Assembly (NCBI RefSeq): GCF_001274535.1
Contig: NZ_CP012410.1
Coordinates: forward strand, 124,001-188,000
Direction of reading: 5' to 3'
DNA length: 64,000 nucleotides
DNA from: Leptotrichia sp. oral taxon 212
GTDB lineage: Bacteria > Fusobacteriota > Fusobacteriia > Fusobacteriales > Leptotrichiaceae
Part shown: positions 9,033 through 17,948 of the stretch, piece after piece
Layout of the letters: every line of letters starts with the position of its first letter
How positions within the stretch are numbered: the stretch's first letter is position 1
Notes under the pieces: model-generated
What the model was told of the DNA's origin: nothing
Database searches by the model: none
The model's input: the letters and a program-made list of their open reading frames with translations, nothing else
Made by a program: the position numbers and the translations under genes

Positions 9033-10061
9033 ATGAAAAAGAAATTTTTCAATGTTTTTGCACTTATAATGGTGCTTGTATTTACAGTTGTCAGCTGTGG
9101 TGAAAAGAAAGAGGAAAAAAAGCAGGACACGCAGGTAAAACAGGAAGTGAAAAAGGAAGATGGTGTTATAAGAGTTGCCGCAATAAAAGGGCCTCCTGCA
9201 ATGGGACTTGTCAAGCTATTTGCAGATAACGAGGAAGGAAAGACTCTAAACAAGTACAACACTAAAATAGTGAATACGCCTGATGAAATAGCTGCATTGG
9301 TTGGAAAAGGGGAAGTAGATATTGCTTCAATCCCTTCAAATCTGGCTTCAGTTTTATATAACAAGACAGGGGGAAAAATTCAGACGGCTTCAATAATAGC
9401 CTTTGGAATACTCTATATTGTAGAAAATGGTGGAGAAACAGTAAAAAGTGTGAAAGATTTAAAAGGAAAAACAATATATCTGAACAGCAAAGGGTCAACA
9501 CCTGAAGTAGTATTGAATTATGTCCTGAAAGGAAACGGACTTGAACCTGGAAAGGATGTCAAGCTGGAATTTAAGTCAGAAGCTGCTGAAGTTGTGAGTG
9601 CAATATCTAACGATCCGAAAGGAATTGCTCTTCTACCTCAGCCTTTTGTCACAGTGGCACAGGCTAAAAATCCTAATTTGAGGGTAGCATTTGCATTGGC
9701 TGATGAATGGGATAAAGTTCCAGGTACTAAAAAAGGTTCACAAGTAGCAGGAGTAATAGCCTTTAATAAGGAATTTGCAGAAAAGAACCCTGAAAAAGTG
9801 GCAAATTTTCTGAAGGAGTATGAACAGTCAGTAAAATACCTTAATGAGAATGTAGATGAGGGAGCAAAACTACTTGGAAAATATAATATAATTCCTGAAC
9901 CTATAGCTAAAAAGGCAATACCAGCGACCAAAGTTACTTTTGTTGCAGGAGAAGAAATGAAGGAAAAAATTTCTGAATATTTGAGAATCTTACATGAAGG
10001 AAACCCAAAAATAATCGGTGGAAAAATTCCTGGCGATGACTTCTATTATATTCAGAAATAA
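9033..10061 (+). CDS. ABC transporter substrate-binding lipoprotein
   Basis: A 342-residue NMT1/SsuA-like binding protein. The N-terminus is a lipoprotein signal: Met-Lys-Lys-Lys, a hydrophobic core and the lipobox Val-Val-Ser-Cys, with the acylated Cys near residue 23, then a Lys/Glu-rich tether. The mature part has two lobes typical of NitT/TauT solute receptors, with Val-Lys-Asp-Leu-Lys-Gly-Lys-Thr-Ile marking a domain start. It captures the ligand for the preceding permease and ATPase. The ligand is unknown. Confidence 0.88.
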   Translation: MKKKFFNVFALIMVLVFTVVSCGEKKEEKKQDTQVKQEVKKEDGVIRVAAIKGPPAMGLVKLFADNEEGKTLNKYNTKIVNTPDEIAALVGKGEVDIASIPSNLASVLYNKTGGKIQTASIIAFGILYIVENGGETVKSVKDLKGKTIYLNSKGSTPEVVLNYVLKGNGLEPGKDVKLEFKSEAAEVVSAISNDPKGIALLPQPFVTVAQAKNPNLRVAFALADEWDKVPGTKKGSQVAGVIAFNKEFAEKNPEKVANFLKEYEQSVKYLNENVDEGAKLLGKYNIIPEPIAKKAIPATKVTFVAGEEMKEKISEYLRILHEGNPKIIGGKIPGDDFYYIQK

Positions 10062-10072
10062 GATAATGATTA

Positions 10073-11197
10073 ATGAAAATTGAAAGACAGAGTAAAAAAG
10101 ATATGAAAAAAAACATATTTTCAATAAAATTTTATTATAGACCTGAAATATCTTATGAAGACTGGATTTTAAAAGTATATGTTGATGATAGAAATATTTG
10201 TGAATTTACAGTTGATGGCAGAATAGAAGAAGATACAGGTAACTTAATATTTTTATCTGACTGGTTTAAAAATAATTTAAAATTTATTCTAAATAAAAAT
10301 GATGAATTTCCACTAGCAGTAGATGGGAATTCAGGAATTGAAATAAGAAAAAAAGCCTATGCCATTGGAATTAAGGAAAATAAAGAAATTGAATGGTTTG
10401 AAGCTGTTCATGAATGGAGTGAACGACATTTGTGGACTTTTTCAGGGCTTGAAATGATATATCCGGATGTAATGTTTAGAAGAATTGAAAACAAGATAGA
10501 AATTTCATGGGATAGTAGAAATAAATATACAGATAATAAAAATTACAAAATTGAATTTACTTATCCAAAAGGAAGTTTTTTTGTAAATACGGAAAAATTC
10601 GAAAAAGAAGTTCTATCTTTTATTGATAGAATAGAAAAAGTTGTAAAAATTATATCAGAAAAAATGAAATCGGTCTTTAATGGGAAATATATTGACAGTA
10701 GTTATTTATACAAAAGAGTAAGTAAAGATTCTCTTCAGAGAAATTTTTTAGAAGAAATAAATAAATCAGGATACAATTTTAATTCAATATATGATTTGAT
10801 GCTATTGAATGAAAAAGATAAAAATATAGTTTCCATTTTCTTAAAATATTTAAAATTATTTGAACTGGATATCAAAATGCATTTAGTAAGATTCTTAGGA
10901 GTTAAAGGTTTTGTCGGTGCCAGTAAATTTCTTTTGGAAGAATTTCATAAAACAGAAGATTTTGATTACAGATTTGCAATAGCAAATACATTATCTTTAA
11001 TACAGGATGAAAATATACTGGAAGATTTAATAGAAATAGTAGAAAATAGAATGTATGGAGAAGCACGAATTCCAATTATCTATAGACTTCATAAATTCAA
11101 AAATTTTCAGTTGGAGAAAGTTCTGATAAAATTATTAAATGATAAGGAAGTTTCAAAAATAGCAGAATATTCATTGAATAAGTTAAAAAATATTTAG
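10073..11197 (+). CDS. Hypothetical protein with HEAT-like C-terminus
   Basis: A 374-residue soluble, acidic protein of unknown function. The first 200 residues form a Trp- and Tyr-rich beta-type domain. The last 110 residues are helical, with repeated Leu/Ile spacing resembling HEAT repeats (Leu-Lys-Leu-Phe-Glu-Leu, then Phe-Asp-Tyr-Arg-Phe-Ala-Ile-Ala-Asn). There is no signal peptide. The start is uncertain: ATG 10073 or ATG 10103, neither with a good ribosome binding site. Its composition is AT-richer than the transporter genes before it. It could be an immunity-type or scaffold protein, but that is a guess. Confidence 0.55.
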   Translation: MKIERQSKKDMKKNIFSIKFYYRPEISYEDWILKVYVDDRNICEFTVDGRIEEDTGNLIFLSDWFKNNLKFILNKNDEFPLAVDGNSGIEIRKKAYAIGIKENKEIEWFEAVHEWSERHLWTFSGLEMIYPDVMFRRIENKIEISWDSRNKYTDNKNYKIEFTYPKGSFFVNTEKFEKEVLSFIDRIEKVVKIISEKMKSVFNGKYIDSSYLYKRVSKDSLQRNFLEEINKSGYNFNSIYDLMLLNEKDKNIVSIFLKYLKLFELDIKMHLVRFLGVKGFVGASKFLLEEFHKTEDFDYRFAIANTLSLIQDENILEDLIEIVENRMYGEARIPIIYRLHKFKNFQLEKVLIKLLNDKEVSKIAEYSLNKLKNI

Positions 11198-11210
11198 AAA
11201 ATTAAAAAGC

Positions 11211-11257
11211 AAAAAACGATATCTATTTAACATAAGTTTTATAAATATCGTTTTTTT
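11211..11257. terminator. Bidirectional intrinsic terminator
   Basis: AAAAAACGATAT (11211-11222) pairs with ATATCGTTTTTT (11245-11256). It separates the plus-strand hypothetical gene from the convergent hydA and has A and T runs suited to both directions. Confidence 0.75.
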
Positions 11258-11320
11258 ATAATTTTAGGTGAGGTAATTAATTAGAAATTAAAATATTAAT
11301 TTTTATATAGCATATAAGTT

Positions 11321-13084
11321 TTAAATCTTACTTTTTTCAAAATAACGTGTATGAAGCAGTTCGTGAGCATTGTGGCTCATAGGTTTATCAAAATATGCTT
11401 CATATAGACGTTTTATGTAAGGGTTTTCATGAGATTTTCTCAATGTTTTGGAAGTATCTTCCGAATTGATTACAGATATTCTTTTCTTGAGAATTTCAGT
11501 ATCTCCATGGTGATAAGGCTGTCCACCTCCTCCAATGCATCCACCTTTACATGCCATAATTTCTATTGCATGATAATGAGATCTTCCTGCCCTTATTTCA
11601 TTAAGAAGCTTTCTTGCTTCACCAAGACCATGAGCAATTCCTATCTTTAAATCAAGATCTCCTACTTTTACATCTGCACTTCTTACGCCTTCAAGTCCTC
11701 TTACTTCCTTGTAATCTATCTTTTCAAGGCTTTCTCCTGTATACCAGTCAGCAGCAGTTCTCAAAGCGGCTTCTATAACTCCTCCAGTTCTTCCGAAAAT
11801 TACTCCAGCTCCTGTAGATTCACCAAGAGGTTTATCGAAGTCATCATCTTCAAGTGCCTGGAAGTTTATATTTGCGTATTTTATAAGTCTTGCAAGTTCC
11901 CTTGTAGTTATTACGATATCTGTATCATAATTTCCATCTTTTGAAAACTCTTCCCTGTCAGCCTCATATTTTTTTGCAAGACATGGCATTACAGAAACTA
12001 CTACAAGATCCTTTCTGTCAACTCCTAATTCCTTTGTGTATATATTCTTTGCAACAGCAGAGAACATCTGCATTGGTGATTTTGCAGAAGAAGGAATGTC
12101 CAGAAGATCAGGGAAATTATGTTCAAAGAAATTTACCCATGCCGGACAGCATGAAGTAAGCAGAGGTAATTTTACAGTTTTATCTCCTGCCTTATATCTA
12201 GTCAGTCTGTCAAGCAGTTCAGAAGCTTCTTCCATTATAGTCAAGTCTGCGGCAAAATCTGTATCAAATACTTTATTGAATCCAAGTTTTCTAAGAGCTG
12301 CAACTAGTTTTCCAGTAACACGTGTACCTGCAGGATATCCAAATTCTTCTCCCAAGGCAGTTCTTACTGCGGGAGCAGTTTGAACAATTACTGTTTTTTT
12401 AGGGTTTGCAAGAGCGGCAAGAACATCCCATGTTGCATCTCTTTCAACGAGAGCTCCTGTAGGACACACAGCAACACACTGTCCGCAGAAAGTACATACT
12501 GAATCTTTAAGATCCATTTCAAGGGCCGTAGAAACAACAGCATTAAATCCTCTGTCAATTGCTGAAAGAACACCAACAGTCTGCACTTCATTACACATAG
12601 TTTCACAACGTCTACACATTATACATTTATCTCTGTCACGTATAATCGCTTTTGAGGCATCTTTTCTGTAAGTTGATTCCTTACCTTTATATTTTATTTC
12701 TCTTAAACCAAAAGATATGGCAAGACTTTGCAATTCACATTCTCCTGATTTCTGGCAAGTCAGACAGTCTTTAGGATGATCTGAAAGCATAAGTTCCAGA
12801 ACTGTTTTTCTGGAGTTCAGCACCCTTATAGTATTAGTACGGACTTCCATTCCTTCAAATACAGGAGTGGAACATGCCGGAGCAAGGTTGCCTTTTCCTG
12901 TTACTTCAACAACACAGACTCTACATGAAGCAACTTTACTTACACATCCGAAATCGTTTAAATTAAGATAACATAATGTAGGAATATTTATACCTACCTC
13001 TTTTGCGGCCATATGTATCGTAGTTCCTGCCGGAACCTGTACATGTTTATCATCTATTGTAATATTTACCATTTTTTTATCCAT
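11321..13084 (-). CDS. hydA: [FeFe]-hydrogenase catalytic subunit HydA
   Basis: A 587-residue iron hydrogenase large subunit. The N-terminal [2Fe-2S] cysteines are 38, 54, 57 and 71. The His103/Cys107/Cys110/Cys116 cluster comes next, then two [4Fe-4S] motifs at Cys154-164 and Cys197-207. The H-cluster motifs are Thr-Ser-Cys-Cys-Pro-Ala-Trp (310-316), Met-Pro-Cys-Leu-Ala-Lys and Met-Ala-Cys-Lys-Gly-Gly-Cys. It makes or oxidises H2. With HydB and HydC it should form the cytosolic trimeric NADH/ferredoxin-linked complex. The start is preceded by AAAGGAG. Confidence 0.95.
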   Translation of the reverse strand: MDKKMVNITIDDKHVQVPAGTTIHMAAKEVGINIPTLCYLNLNDFGCVSKVASCRVCVVEVTGKGNLAPACSTPVFEGMEVRTNTIRVLNSRKTVLELMLSDHPKDCLTCQKSGECELQSLAISFGLREIKYKGKESTYRKDASKAIIRDRDKCIMCRRCETMCNEVQTVGVLSAIDRGFNAVVSTALEMDLKDSVCTFCGQCVAVCPTGALVERDATWDVLAALANPKKTVIVQTAPAVRTALGEEFGYPAGTRVTGKLVAALRKLGFNKVFDTDFAADLTIMEEASELLDRLTRYKAGDKTVKLPLLTSCCPAWVNFFEHNFPDLLDIPSSAKSPMQMFSAVAKNIYTKELGVDRKDLVVVSVMPCLAKKYEADREEFSKDGNYDTDIVITTRELARLIKYANINFQALEDDDFDKPLGESTGAGVIFGRTGGVIEAALRTAADWYTGESLEKIDYKEVRGLEGVRSADVKVGDLDLKIGIAHGLGEARKLLNEIRAGRSHYHAIEIMACKGGCIGGGGQPYHHGDTEILKKRISVINSEDTSKTLRKSHENPYIKRLYEAYFDKPMSHNAHELLHTRYFEKSKI

Positions 13085-13100
13085 AATATCTGCTCCTTTA

Positions 13101-14945
13101 CTAAGCTCTGTCTATTGCACTGAACCTGCATGTACTATAACAAGCTCCACATTTTATACAGGCATTCTGATTTATTTCATGTCTAACTTTTACTTGTCCA
13201 CTTATACAGCTTACAGGACATACTCTTGAACATGCGGTACATCCTATACATTTTTCATTAATCATGTATCTTACTAAATCAGTACATTTACCTGAAGGAC
13301 ATTTTTTGTCCCTAACGTGAGCAACATATTCATCCCAGAAATTGTGCATAGTTGATAATACAGGGTTCGGAGCAGTTTGTCCTAATCCACAGAGTGAAGT
13401 ATCCTTAATTACATGTGATAATTCAAGAAGCTTATCCAGATCTTCCTCAGTTCCGTTTCCGGAAGTTATTTTTTCAAGAAGTTCCAGTAGTCTCAAGTTA
13501 CCTATTCTACAAGGCGTACATTTTCCACATGATTCATCAACTGTAAAGTCAAGATAGAATTTTGATACGGAAACCATACAGTCATCTTCATCCATAACTA
13601 TCATTCCACCTGACCCCATCATAGATCCTTTTTCCTTTAAAGTGTCAAAATCAATAGGAGTGTCAAGATCTTTTGCAGTTAGACAACCTCCTGAAGGACC
13701 TCCTGTCTGGACAGCCTTAAAGGCCTTACCATCCTTGATTCCACCACCAATTTCATATATAACTTCCCTGAGGGTAGTTCCCATAGGGATTTCTATTAAT
13801 CCTATATTGTTTATTTTTCCTGCAAGGGCAAAAACTTTTGTTCCTGGCGAACTTTTTGTTCCCATATTTTTAAATACACCTTCTTCATCATTTATGATGA
13901 ATGGAATATTTGCAAATGTTTCGACATTATTTACATTTGTAGGTTTACCCCAGTAACCGCTTTCAGCAGGGAACGGAGGTTTTGTAGTAGGTTCTCCCCT
14001 TTTACCTTCCATAGAATGGATAAGAGCAGTTTCTTCTCCGCAGACAAAAGCACCTGCACCGTATTTTATCTCTATATCGAAGTTAAATCCTGAATTAAAT
14101 ATATTTTCTCCAAGAAGTCCTCTTTCTTTTGCGGCTTTTATTGCCATTTGAAGGATTTTTACAGCAAGAGGATATTCAGCCCTTATGTATACAAGACCTT
14201 TATTTGCACCTATGGCATATCCACATATTGCCATGGCTTCTACTATTGAATGGGGATCTCCTTCCAGAATTGCCCTGTCCATAAAAGCTCCAGGATCTCC
14301 TTCATCTGCATTGCAGACTACATATTTCTGATCAGCTTTGTTGTTGAGGGCAAACTGCCATTTCATTCCTGTAGAGAATCCACCACCACCACGACCTCTG
14401 AGGCCTGAATCTTTTATGATATCAACTACTTCCTGGCTTGTCATTCTCACAGCTTTTTCAAGAGCTTTATACCCTTGATGATAGATATAGTCATCTATAT
14501 CTTCAGGATTGATTGAACCGCAGTTACGTAAAGCTATTTTTCTCTGTTTTTTGTAAAAATTAATCTGGTCTGAATTTTGTATTGTCTCTTTTGTGATAGG
14601 GTCTTTATATAAAAGTTTCTTAACTGTTTCATTTGTAATTAGGTCTTTTGCTACTATTTCGTCCACATCATCAGGAGTAACTTCTGCGTAAAATGTATTA
14701 TCAGGCATTATCTTAACAATAGGGCCTTTTTCACAGAAACCAACACAACCTGTCTTAACAATTCTTATTTCACTTTCTAAACCAAGTTCTTTAACTTTAT
14801 TCTGTAGATTTTCCAATATCTTATCGTTACCGGAAGACATACATCCTGTCCCACCACATACTATAACTTCCTTCCGATAAGTTCTATTATTCTCCACATC
14901 TGTTATGATTTTATTTAAATCATTTTCAGAAGTTATTCGTAACAT
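13101..14945 (-). CDS. hydB: Hydrogenase flavoprotein subunit HydB (NuoF-like)
   Basis: A 614-residue NADH-binding subunit. It has an N-terminal thioredoxin-like [2Fe-2S] domain with Cys-Gly-Gly-Thr-Gly-Cys. The NuoF core has the glycine-rich Gly-Arg-Gly-Gly-Gly-Gly-Phe FMN/NADH loop and the Glu-Ser-Cys-Gly-Lys-Cys-Thr-Pro-Cys iron-sulfur site. The C-terminus has two 4Fe-4S ferredoxin motifs. It shuttles electrons between NADH, ferredoxin and HydA. The start at 14945 is preferred because the in-frame ATG at 14960 is itself part of the GGAGGG ribosome binding site. Confidence 0.93.
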   Translation of the reverse strand: MLRITSENDLNKIITDVENNRTYRKEVIVCGGTGCMSSGNDKILENLQNKVKELGLESEIRIVKTGCVGFCEKGPIVKIMPDNTFYAEVTPDDVDEIVAKDLITNETVKKLLYKDPITKETIQNSDQINFYKKQRKIALRNCGSINPEDIDDYIYHQGYKALEKAVRMTSQEVVDIIKDSGLRGRGGGGFSTGMKWQFALNNKADQKYVVCNADEGDPGAFMDRAILEGDPHSIVEAMAICGYAIGANKGLVYIRAEYPLAVKILQMAIKAAKERGLLGENIFNSGFNFDIEIKYGAGAFVCGEETALIHSMEGKRGEPTTKPPFPAESGYWGKPTNVNNVETFANIPFIINDEEGVFKNMGTKSSPGTKVFALAGKINNIGLIEIPMGTTLREVIYEIGGGIKDGKAFKAVQTGGPSGGCLTAKDLDTPIDFDTLKEKGSMMGSGGMIVMDEDDCMVSVSKFYLDFTVDESCGKCTPCRIGNLRLLELLEKITSGNGTEEDLDKLLELSHVIKDTSLCGLGQTAPNPVLSTMHNFWDEYVAHVRDKKCPSGKCTDLVRYMINEKCIGCTACSRVCPVSCISGQVKVRHEINQNACIKCGACYSTCRFSAIDRA

Positions 14946-14992
14946 AAAATTTCCCTCCATCTTTACAGCTATGTAAAATATAGCCCTTCATT

Positions 14993-15472
14993 CTAATATT
15001 CTGCTAAAATTTTTGCTACATCTCCAGGTTTCACTTTCTGATAAACTTTCTCTCCAACAAGAACAACAGGAGCTATCGCGCAGGCACCTACACATCTTAG
15101 TGCATCCATAGAAAATTTTCCATCATATGTTGTTTCGCCAGGTTTTATTTTCAGATGTTTTTCAAATTCTTCCAGTACTTTATCAGCTCCTTTAACATAA
15201 CATGCTGTTCCCATGCATACTGAAATAGGATGTTCTCCTTTCGGAATCATTGTAAAGTAAGAATAAAAACTGACTACACCATAAACATGGGCTAAAGATT
15301 CATCCAGCTGTTCAGCAATAAATGCCTGCACATCTGAAGGCAAGTATCCGAATATACTTTGTGCTTTATGTAGAACGGAGATTAAAGCACCTTCCTTTGT
15401 GTCCATTGAATCAATAAAATCTTTCAGTTCTTTAAAGCCCTGATCTTTTATTTTATTAGTACAGTTACACAT
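14993..15472 (-). CDS. hydC: Hydrogenase [2Fe-2S] subunit HydC (NuoE-like)
   Basis: A 159-residue thioredoxin-like ferredoxin subunit. The four cluster ligands are Cys86, Cys91, Cys127 and Cys131 in the usual NuoE spacing. It is first in the hydC-hydB-hydA operon, with AGGAGG before its ATG. In bifurcating hydrogenases this subunit joins HydB in electron transfer. Maturation genes hydE, hydF and hydG are not in the window. Confidence 0.92.
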   Translation of the reverse strand: MCNCTNKIKDQGFKELKDFIDSMDTKEGALISVLHKAQSIFGYLPSDVQAFIAEQLDESLAHVYGVVSFYSYFTMIPKGEHPISVCMGTACYVKGADKVLEEFEKHLKIKPGETTYDGKFSMDALRCVGACAIAPVVLVGEKVYQKVKPGDVAKILAEY

Positions 15473-15512
15473 TTTTTTCCTCCTTGCTTTTAAAAGTGTT
15501 TTGTATATTTTA

Positions 15513-15540
15513 ATTATACCTCGCTTTTATTGCTAGTCAA
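15513..15540 (-). promoter_or_regulatory. Promoter of hydCBA
   Basis: On the minus strand TTGACT (15535-15540) is separated by 16 bases from TATAAT (15513-15518), about 40 bases before the hydC start codon. Confidence 0.65.
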
Positions 15541-15813
15541 TAAATTATAAAAATCACTTGTTTTTTGTAAATGCAATTATATTCTTTTTTTCTTAAATAT
15601 AAAGGGTTTGATATTGTTATTTTTACAAGGAATTATTTTTCAATTGATAATCAAATATTTTGAAATTTAGCTATTTTAAAATAAAACAATAATAGAACTT
15701 TATAAAAATAACTATATAATATATGGTATTTTCTAAATATAAATGAACTTAAAAAAAATAATAAAAACAAAATTTCTTATGAAATTGTAAAAGATAATTT
15801 TATAAAAATGTGG

Positions 15814-15909
15814 TATAATAGTAATACTTTGATTAATATTAATAAAAAATATGAAAAAACAAAAAATATTCGATTTATAATTTGATTTTTTCATTTTTCA
15901 GAATATAAT
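15814..15909 (+). promoter_or_regulatory. Promoters in the long leader of the mgtC-like gene
   Basis: The 592-base gap 15473-16064 is extremely AT-rich. It holds an extended -10, TGGTATAAT (TATAAT at 15814-15819), and a second candidate, TTGATT (15882-15887) with 16 bases to TATAAT (15904-15909). The rest of the gap shows no gene beyond the tiny leader ORF listed separately. Confidence 0.45.
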
Positions 15910-15948
15910 AATAGGGACATAATAAAAATTAGAAATTTAATTGAATGG

Positions 15949-15979
15949 AAGGAGGGAATAATTGATTATTTTATTGTAA
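15949..15979 (+). other. Strong ribosome binding site with a five-codon ORF in the mgtC leader
   Basis: AAGGAGGG (15949-15956) is followed at normal spacing by TTG ATT ATT TTA TTG and a stop at 15977-15979. Such a strong site with almost no ORF suggests a leader peptide or a relic. It sits about 85 bases before the mgtC-like start. Confidence 0.3.
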
Positions 15980-16064
15980 ATGTTAAATATATTTTAAATT
16001 AAAAAACCGAATTGACATAAAAAAGAAAATTTAAAAATTACAGAATAACAGAAGGAGAATTTAA

Positions 16065-16814
16065 ATGATTGGAATGGAAATAATTGACGAAGTTTTAAAA
16101 AATGGCTTTGCGGAAAGCCTGACAGTGAAAGTAGTATCATTAAGGCTGCTGCTGGCAGTAATTTTTGGAGGGATAGTAGGTTATACTAGGGAAAGAAACA
16201 ATAAACCTGCAGGTTTCAGAACACATATACTGGTATGTTTTGGAGCGGCTATAATATCAATGGTGCAGGATCAGCTGAGACTGGACATTATGGAACTTGC
16301 ACGGGCAAATGCCGAAGTGGCATCAGTAGTAAAGACGGATTTGGGAAGACTTGGAGCACAGGTTGTCAGCGGAATAGGATTTTTAGGTGCAGGGAGCATA
16401 ATGAAGGAAAAAGGTGAAACTGTAGGTGGAATGACCACTGCTGCAGGAATATGGGCAACAGGCTGTGCAGGTCTGGGAATAGGATGGGGATTTTATAATC
16501 TTGCTTTTCCGGCAATAGTGTTTATGCTTTTAATACTGGTTTTCTTTAAAAAATTTGAATCTAAAATTGAAAAAAAGATTGTGTCATTAAATTTTGAAAT
16601 AAAATTTTTAAATGAAAAAGATTATGAAAAAGGAATTGTCGATGTATTTGAAGTCATAAGCAAGAAACTTATAAGAATAATTCAGATAAATAAGCACCGC
16701 GTTGATGATACAGTCTTTCTTACAGTAAATATAGAAGAAAGCGTAATAAACGTATCCGATGTAGTTACTGCACTTTCGGCATTGAAGAATGTGGAGTATG
16801 TGAAGAACAGCTAG
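16065..16814 (+). CDS. MgtC/SapB family membrane protein
   Basis: A 249-residue MgtC-like protein. The N-terminal two-thirds hold four to five membrane helices with the family motif Gly-Tyr-Thr-Arg-Glu and Gly-Phe-Arg-Thr-His. Gly-Ile-Gly-Phe-Leu-Gly-Ala-Gly comes next, and Thr-Thr-Ala-Ala-Gly-Ile-Trp-Ala-Thr later. The C-terminal 80 residues form a soluble ACT-like domain. Relatives affect magnesium homeostasis and ATP synthase activity in some bacteria. GAAGGAGAA lies before the ATG. No M-box riboswitch could be recognised in the leader. Confidence 0.85.
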   Translation: MIGMEIIDEVLKNGFAESLTVKVVSLRLLLAVIFGGIVGYTRERNNKPAGFRTHILVCFGAAIISMVQDQLRLDIMELARANAEVASVVKTDLGRLGAQVVSGIGFLGAGSIMKEKGETVGGMTTAAGIWATGCAGLGIGWGFYNLAFPAIVFMLLILVFFKKFESKIEKKIVSLNFEIKFLNEKDYEKGIVDVFEVISKKLIRIIQINKHRVDDTVFLTVNIEESVINVSDVVTALSALKNVEYVKNS

Positions 16815-16876
16815 GGGAAGAAAGCAAATTATAAAATATTTATTAATTAGATTTATAATAAAATAAGGAGAAAAAT

Positions 16877-17197
16877 ATGGCTTCCAATAAAGAATATCTG
16901 GATTTTATACTGGATCAGCTGACAGGGCTGGAAGGTATAAGTTACAGGGCAATGATGGGCGAATACATACTGTACTATAAAAATAAAGTTATTGGAGGGT
17001 TATATGATAATAGATTTCTCTTAAAAATAACAGAATCGTCAGAAAAATTTATGCCAGATGCTAAAATAGAAATACCTTATGAAGGGGCAAAAGGGATGTT
17101 ATTAGTTGATGATTCTGAAAATAAAGAACTTCTGGCAGAACTGTTTGAAAAAATGTACGAGGAGCTGCCAATGCCTAAAATAAAAAAGAAGAAATAA
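16877..17197 (+). CDS. TfoX/Sxy N-terminal domain protein
   Basis: A 106-residue protein matching the TfoX_N domain: an N-terminal helix, then Met-Met-Gly-Glu-Tyr-Ile-Leu-Tyr-Tyr and Gly-Leu-Tyr-Asp-Asn-Arg. In gamma-proteobacteria TfoX/Sxy promotes competence. Stand-alone N-domains are widespread and of unknown role. AAGGAG precedes the start. The C-terminus is a lysine run. It lies between the MgtC-like and DKNYY genes, possibly co-transcribed with the latter (19-base gap). Confidence 0.75.
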   Translation: MASNKEYLDFILDQLTGLEGISYRAMMGEYILYYKNKVIGGLYDNRFLLKITESSEKFMPDAKIEIPYEGAKGMLLVDDSENKELLAELFEKMYEELPMPKIKKKK

Positions 17198-17216
17198 AAA
17201 AGGAGAATTATTACAA

Positions 17217-17861
17217 ATGAAAAGCATAAGAAGAGTAATTTTTTATTTATTGATTACAATACCTCTATTTTCTGATTACCACATTAATAATGGTAAAATT
17301 TTTTATGGAAATGATAAACTTGAGAAAGAAAGATTTGTCACTGAAATGAAAAGTATAAAAGATGTTGATGTCACAACATTTAAAAGGCTTACAGCCCTCT
17401 ATGCAGTGGACAGTGAAAAAGTATACTATAAAGGGGAAGCGGTAGAAGGGATAGACAGGAATTCTTTTGAAATAATAAGGCTTGACCTGGCAAAGGACAA
17501 GGACAGCCTTTATTTTGGAAATAATAAGTTGGATATAAGCTCAAAAGGTTTTTCTTTTTTAGGAAATATTTCAAATGCACCATCAGCACAGGTTGGAATA
17601 AATACAAGCGTATATTTTAAGAATTTTGAAAGCATTTATTATGCTGTTTTTGATATAGAAAAAAATAAGGTAATCAAGATAAAGAAAATAGAAAATGCTG
17701 ATAAAAACAGCTTTAAATCCTTAAGGAATGATTTTGCAATGGATAAGGGAAGTGTATACTACAAAGGGGAAAAGCTGGAAGGAGTGACTTACGGTCAGAT
17801 AGAAATTCTGGAAAAATCAGATAAGGTAGATGACAGAAAAGTTCCAGGATATAGGAAATAA
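17217..17861 (+). CDS. Secreted DKNYY-repeat protein
   Basis: A 214-residue protein with an N-terminal hydrophobic signal segment (residues 1-22). It contains at least two DKNYY-type repeats, seen as Asp-Ser-Glu-Lys-Val-Tyr-Tyr-Lys-Gly near residue 62 and Asp-Lys-Gly-Ser-Val-Tyr-Tyr-Lys-Gly near residue 178. A less clear repeat lies between them. The family is abundant in Fusobacteria as surface or periplasmic beta-rich proteins without known function. It is preceded by AAGGAG. Confidence 0.75.
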   Translation: MKSIRRVIFYLLITIPLFSDYHINNGKIFYGNDKLEKERFVTEMKSIKDVDVTTFKRLTALYAVDSEKVYYKGEAVEGIDRNSFEIIRLDLAKDKDSLYFGNNKLDISSKGFSFLGNISNAPSAQVGINTSVYFKNFESIYYAVFDIEKNKVIKIKKIENADKNSFKSLRNDFAMDKGSVYYKGEKLEGVTYGQIEILEKSDKVDDRKVPGYRK

Positions 17862-17948
17862 AGGAAGATTTAACAACATAGAACATAAACAAAAGCTGGA
17901 AATTATAAAATATGACAGAACAGTTAAAAATATAACGAGGGGGAAAAA

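Noticed and set aside
7683-10061. Thiamine-precursor transporter with a TPP riboswitch
   Set aside because: No CUGAGA-type TPP aptamer lies upstream; the substrate stays unassigned.
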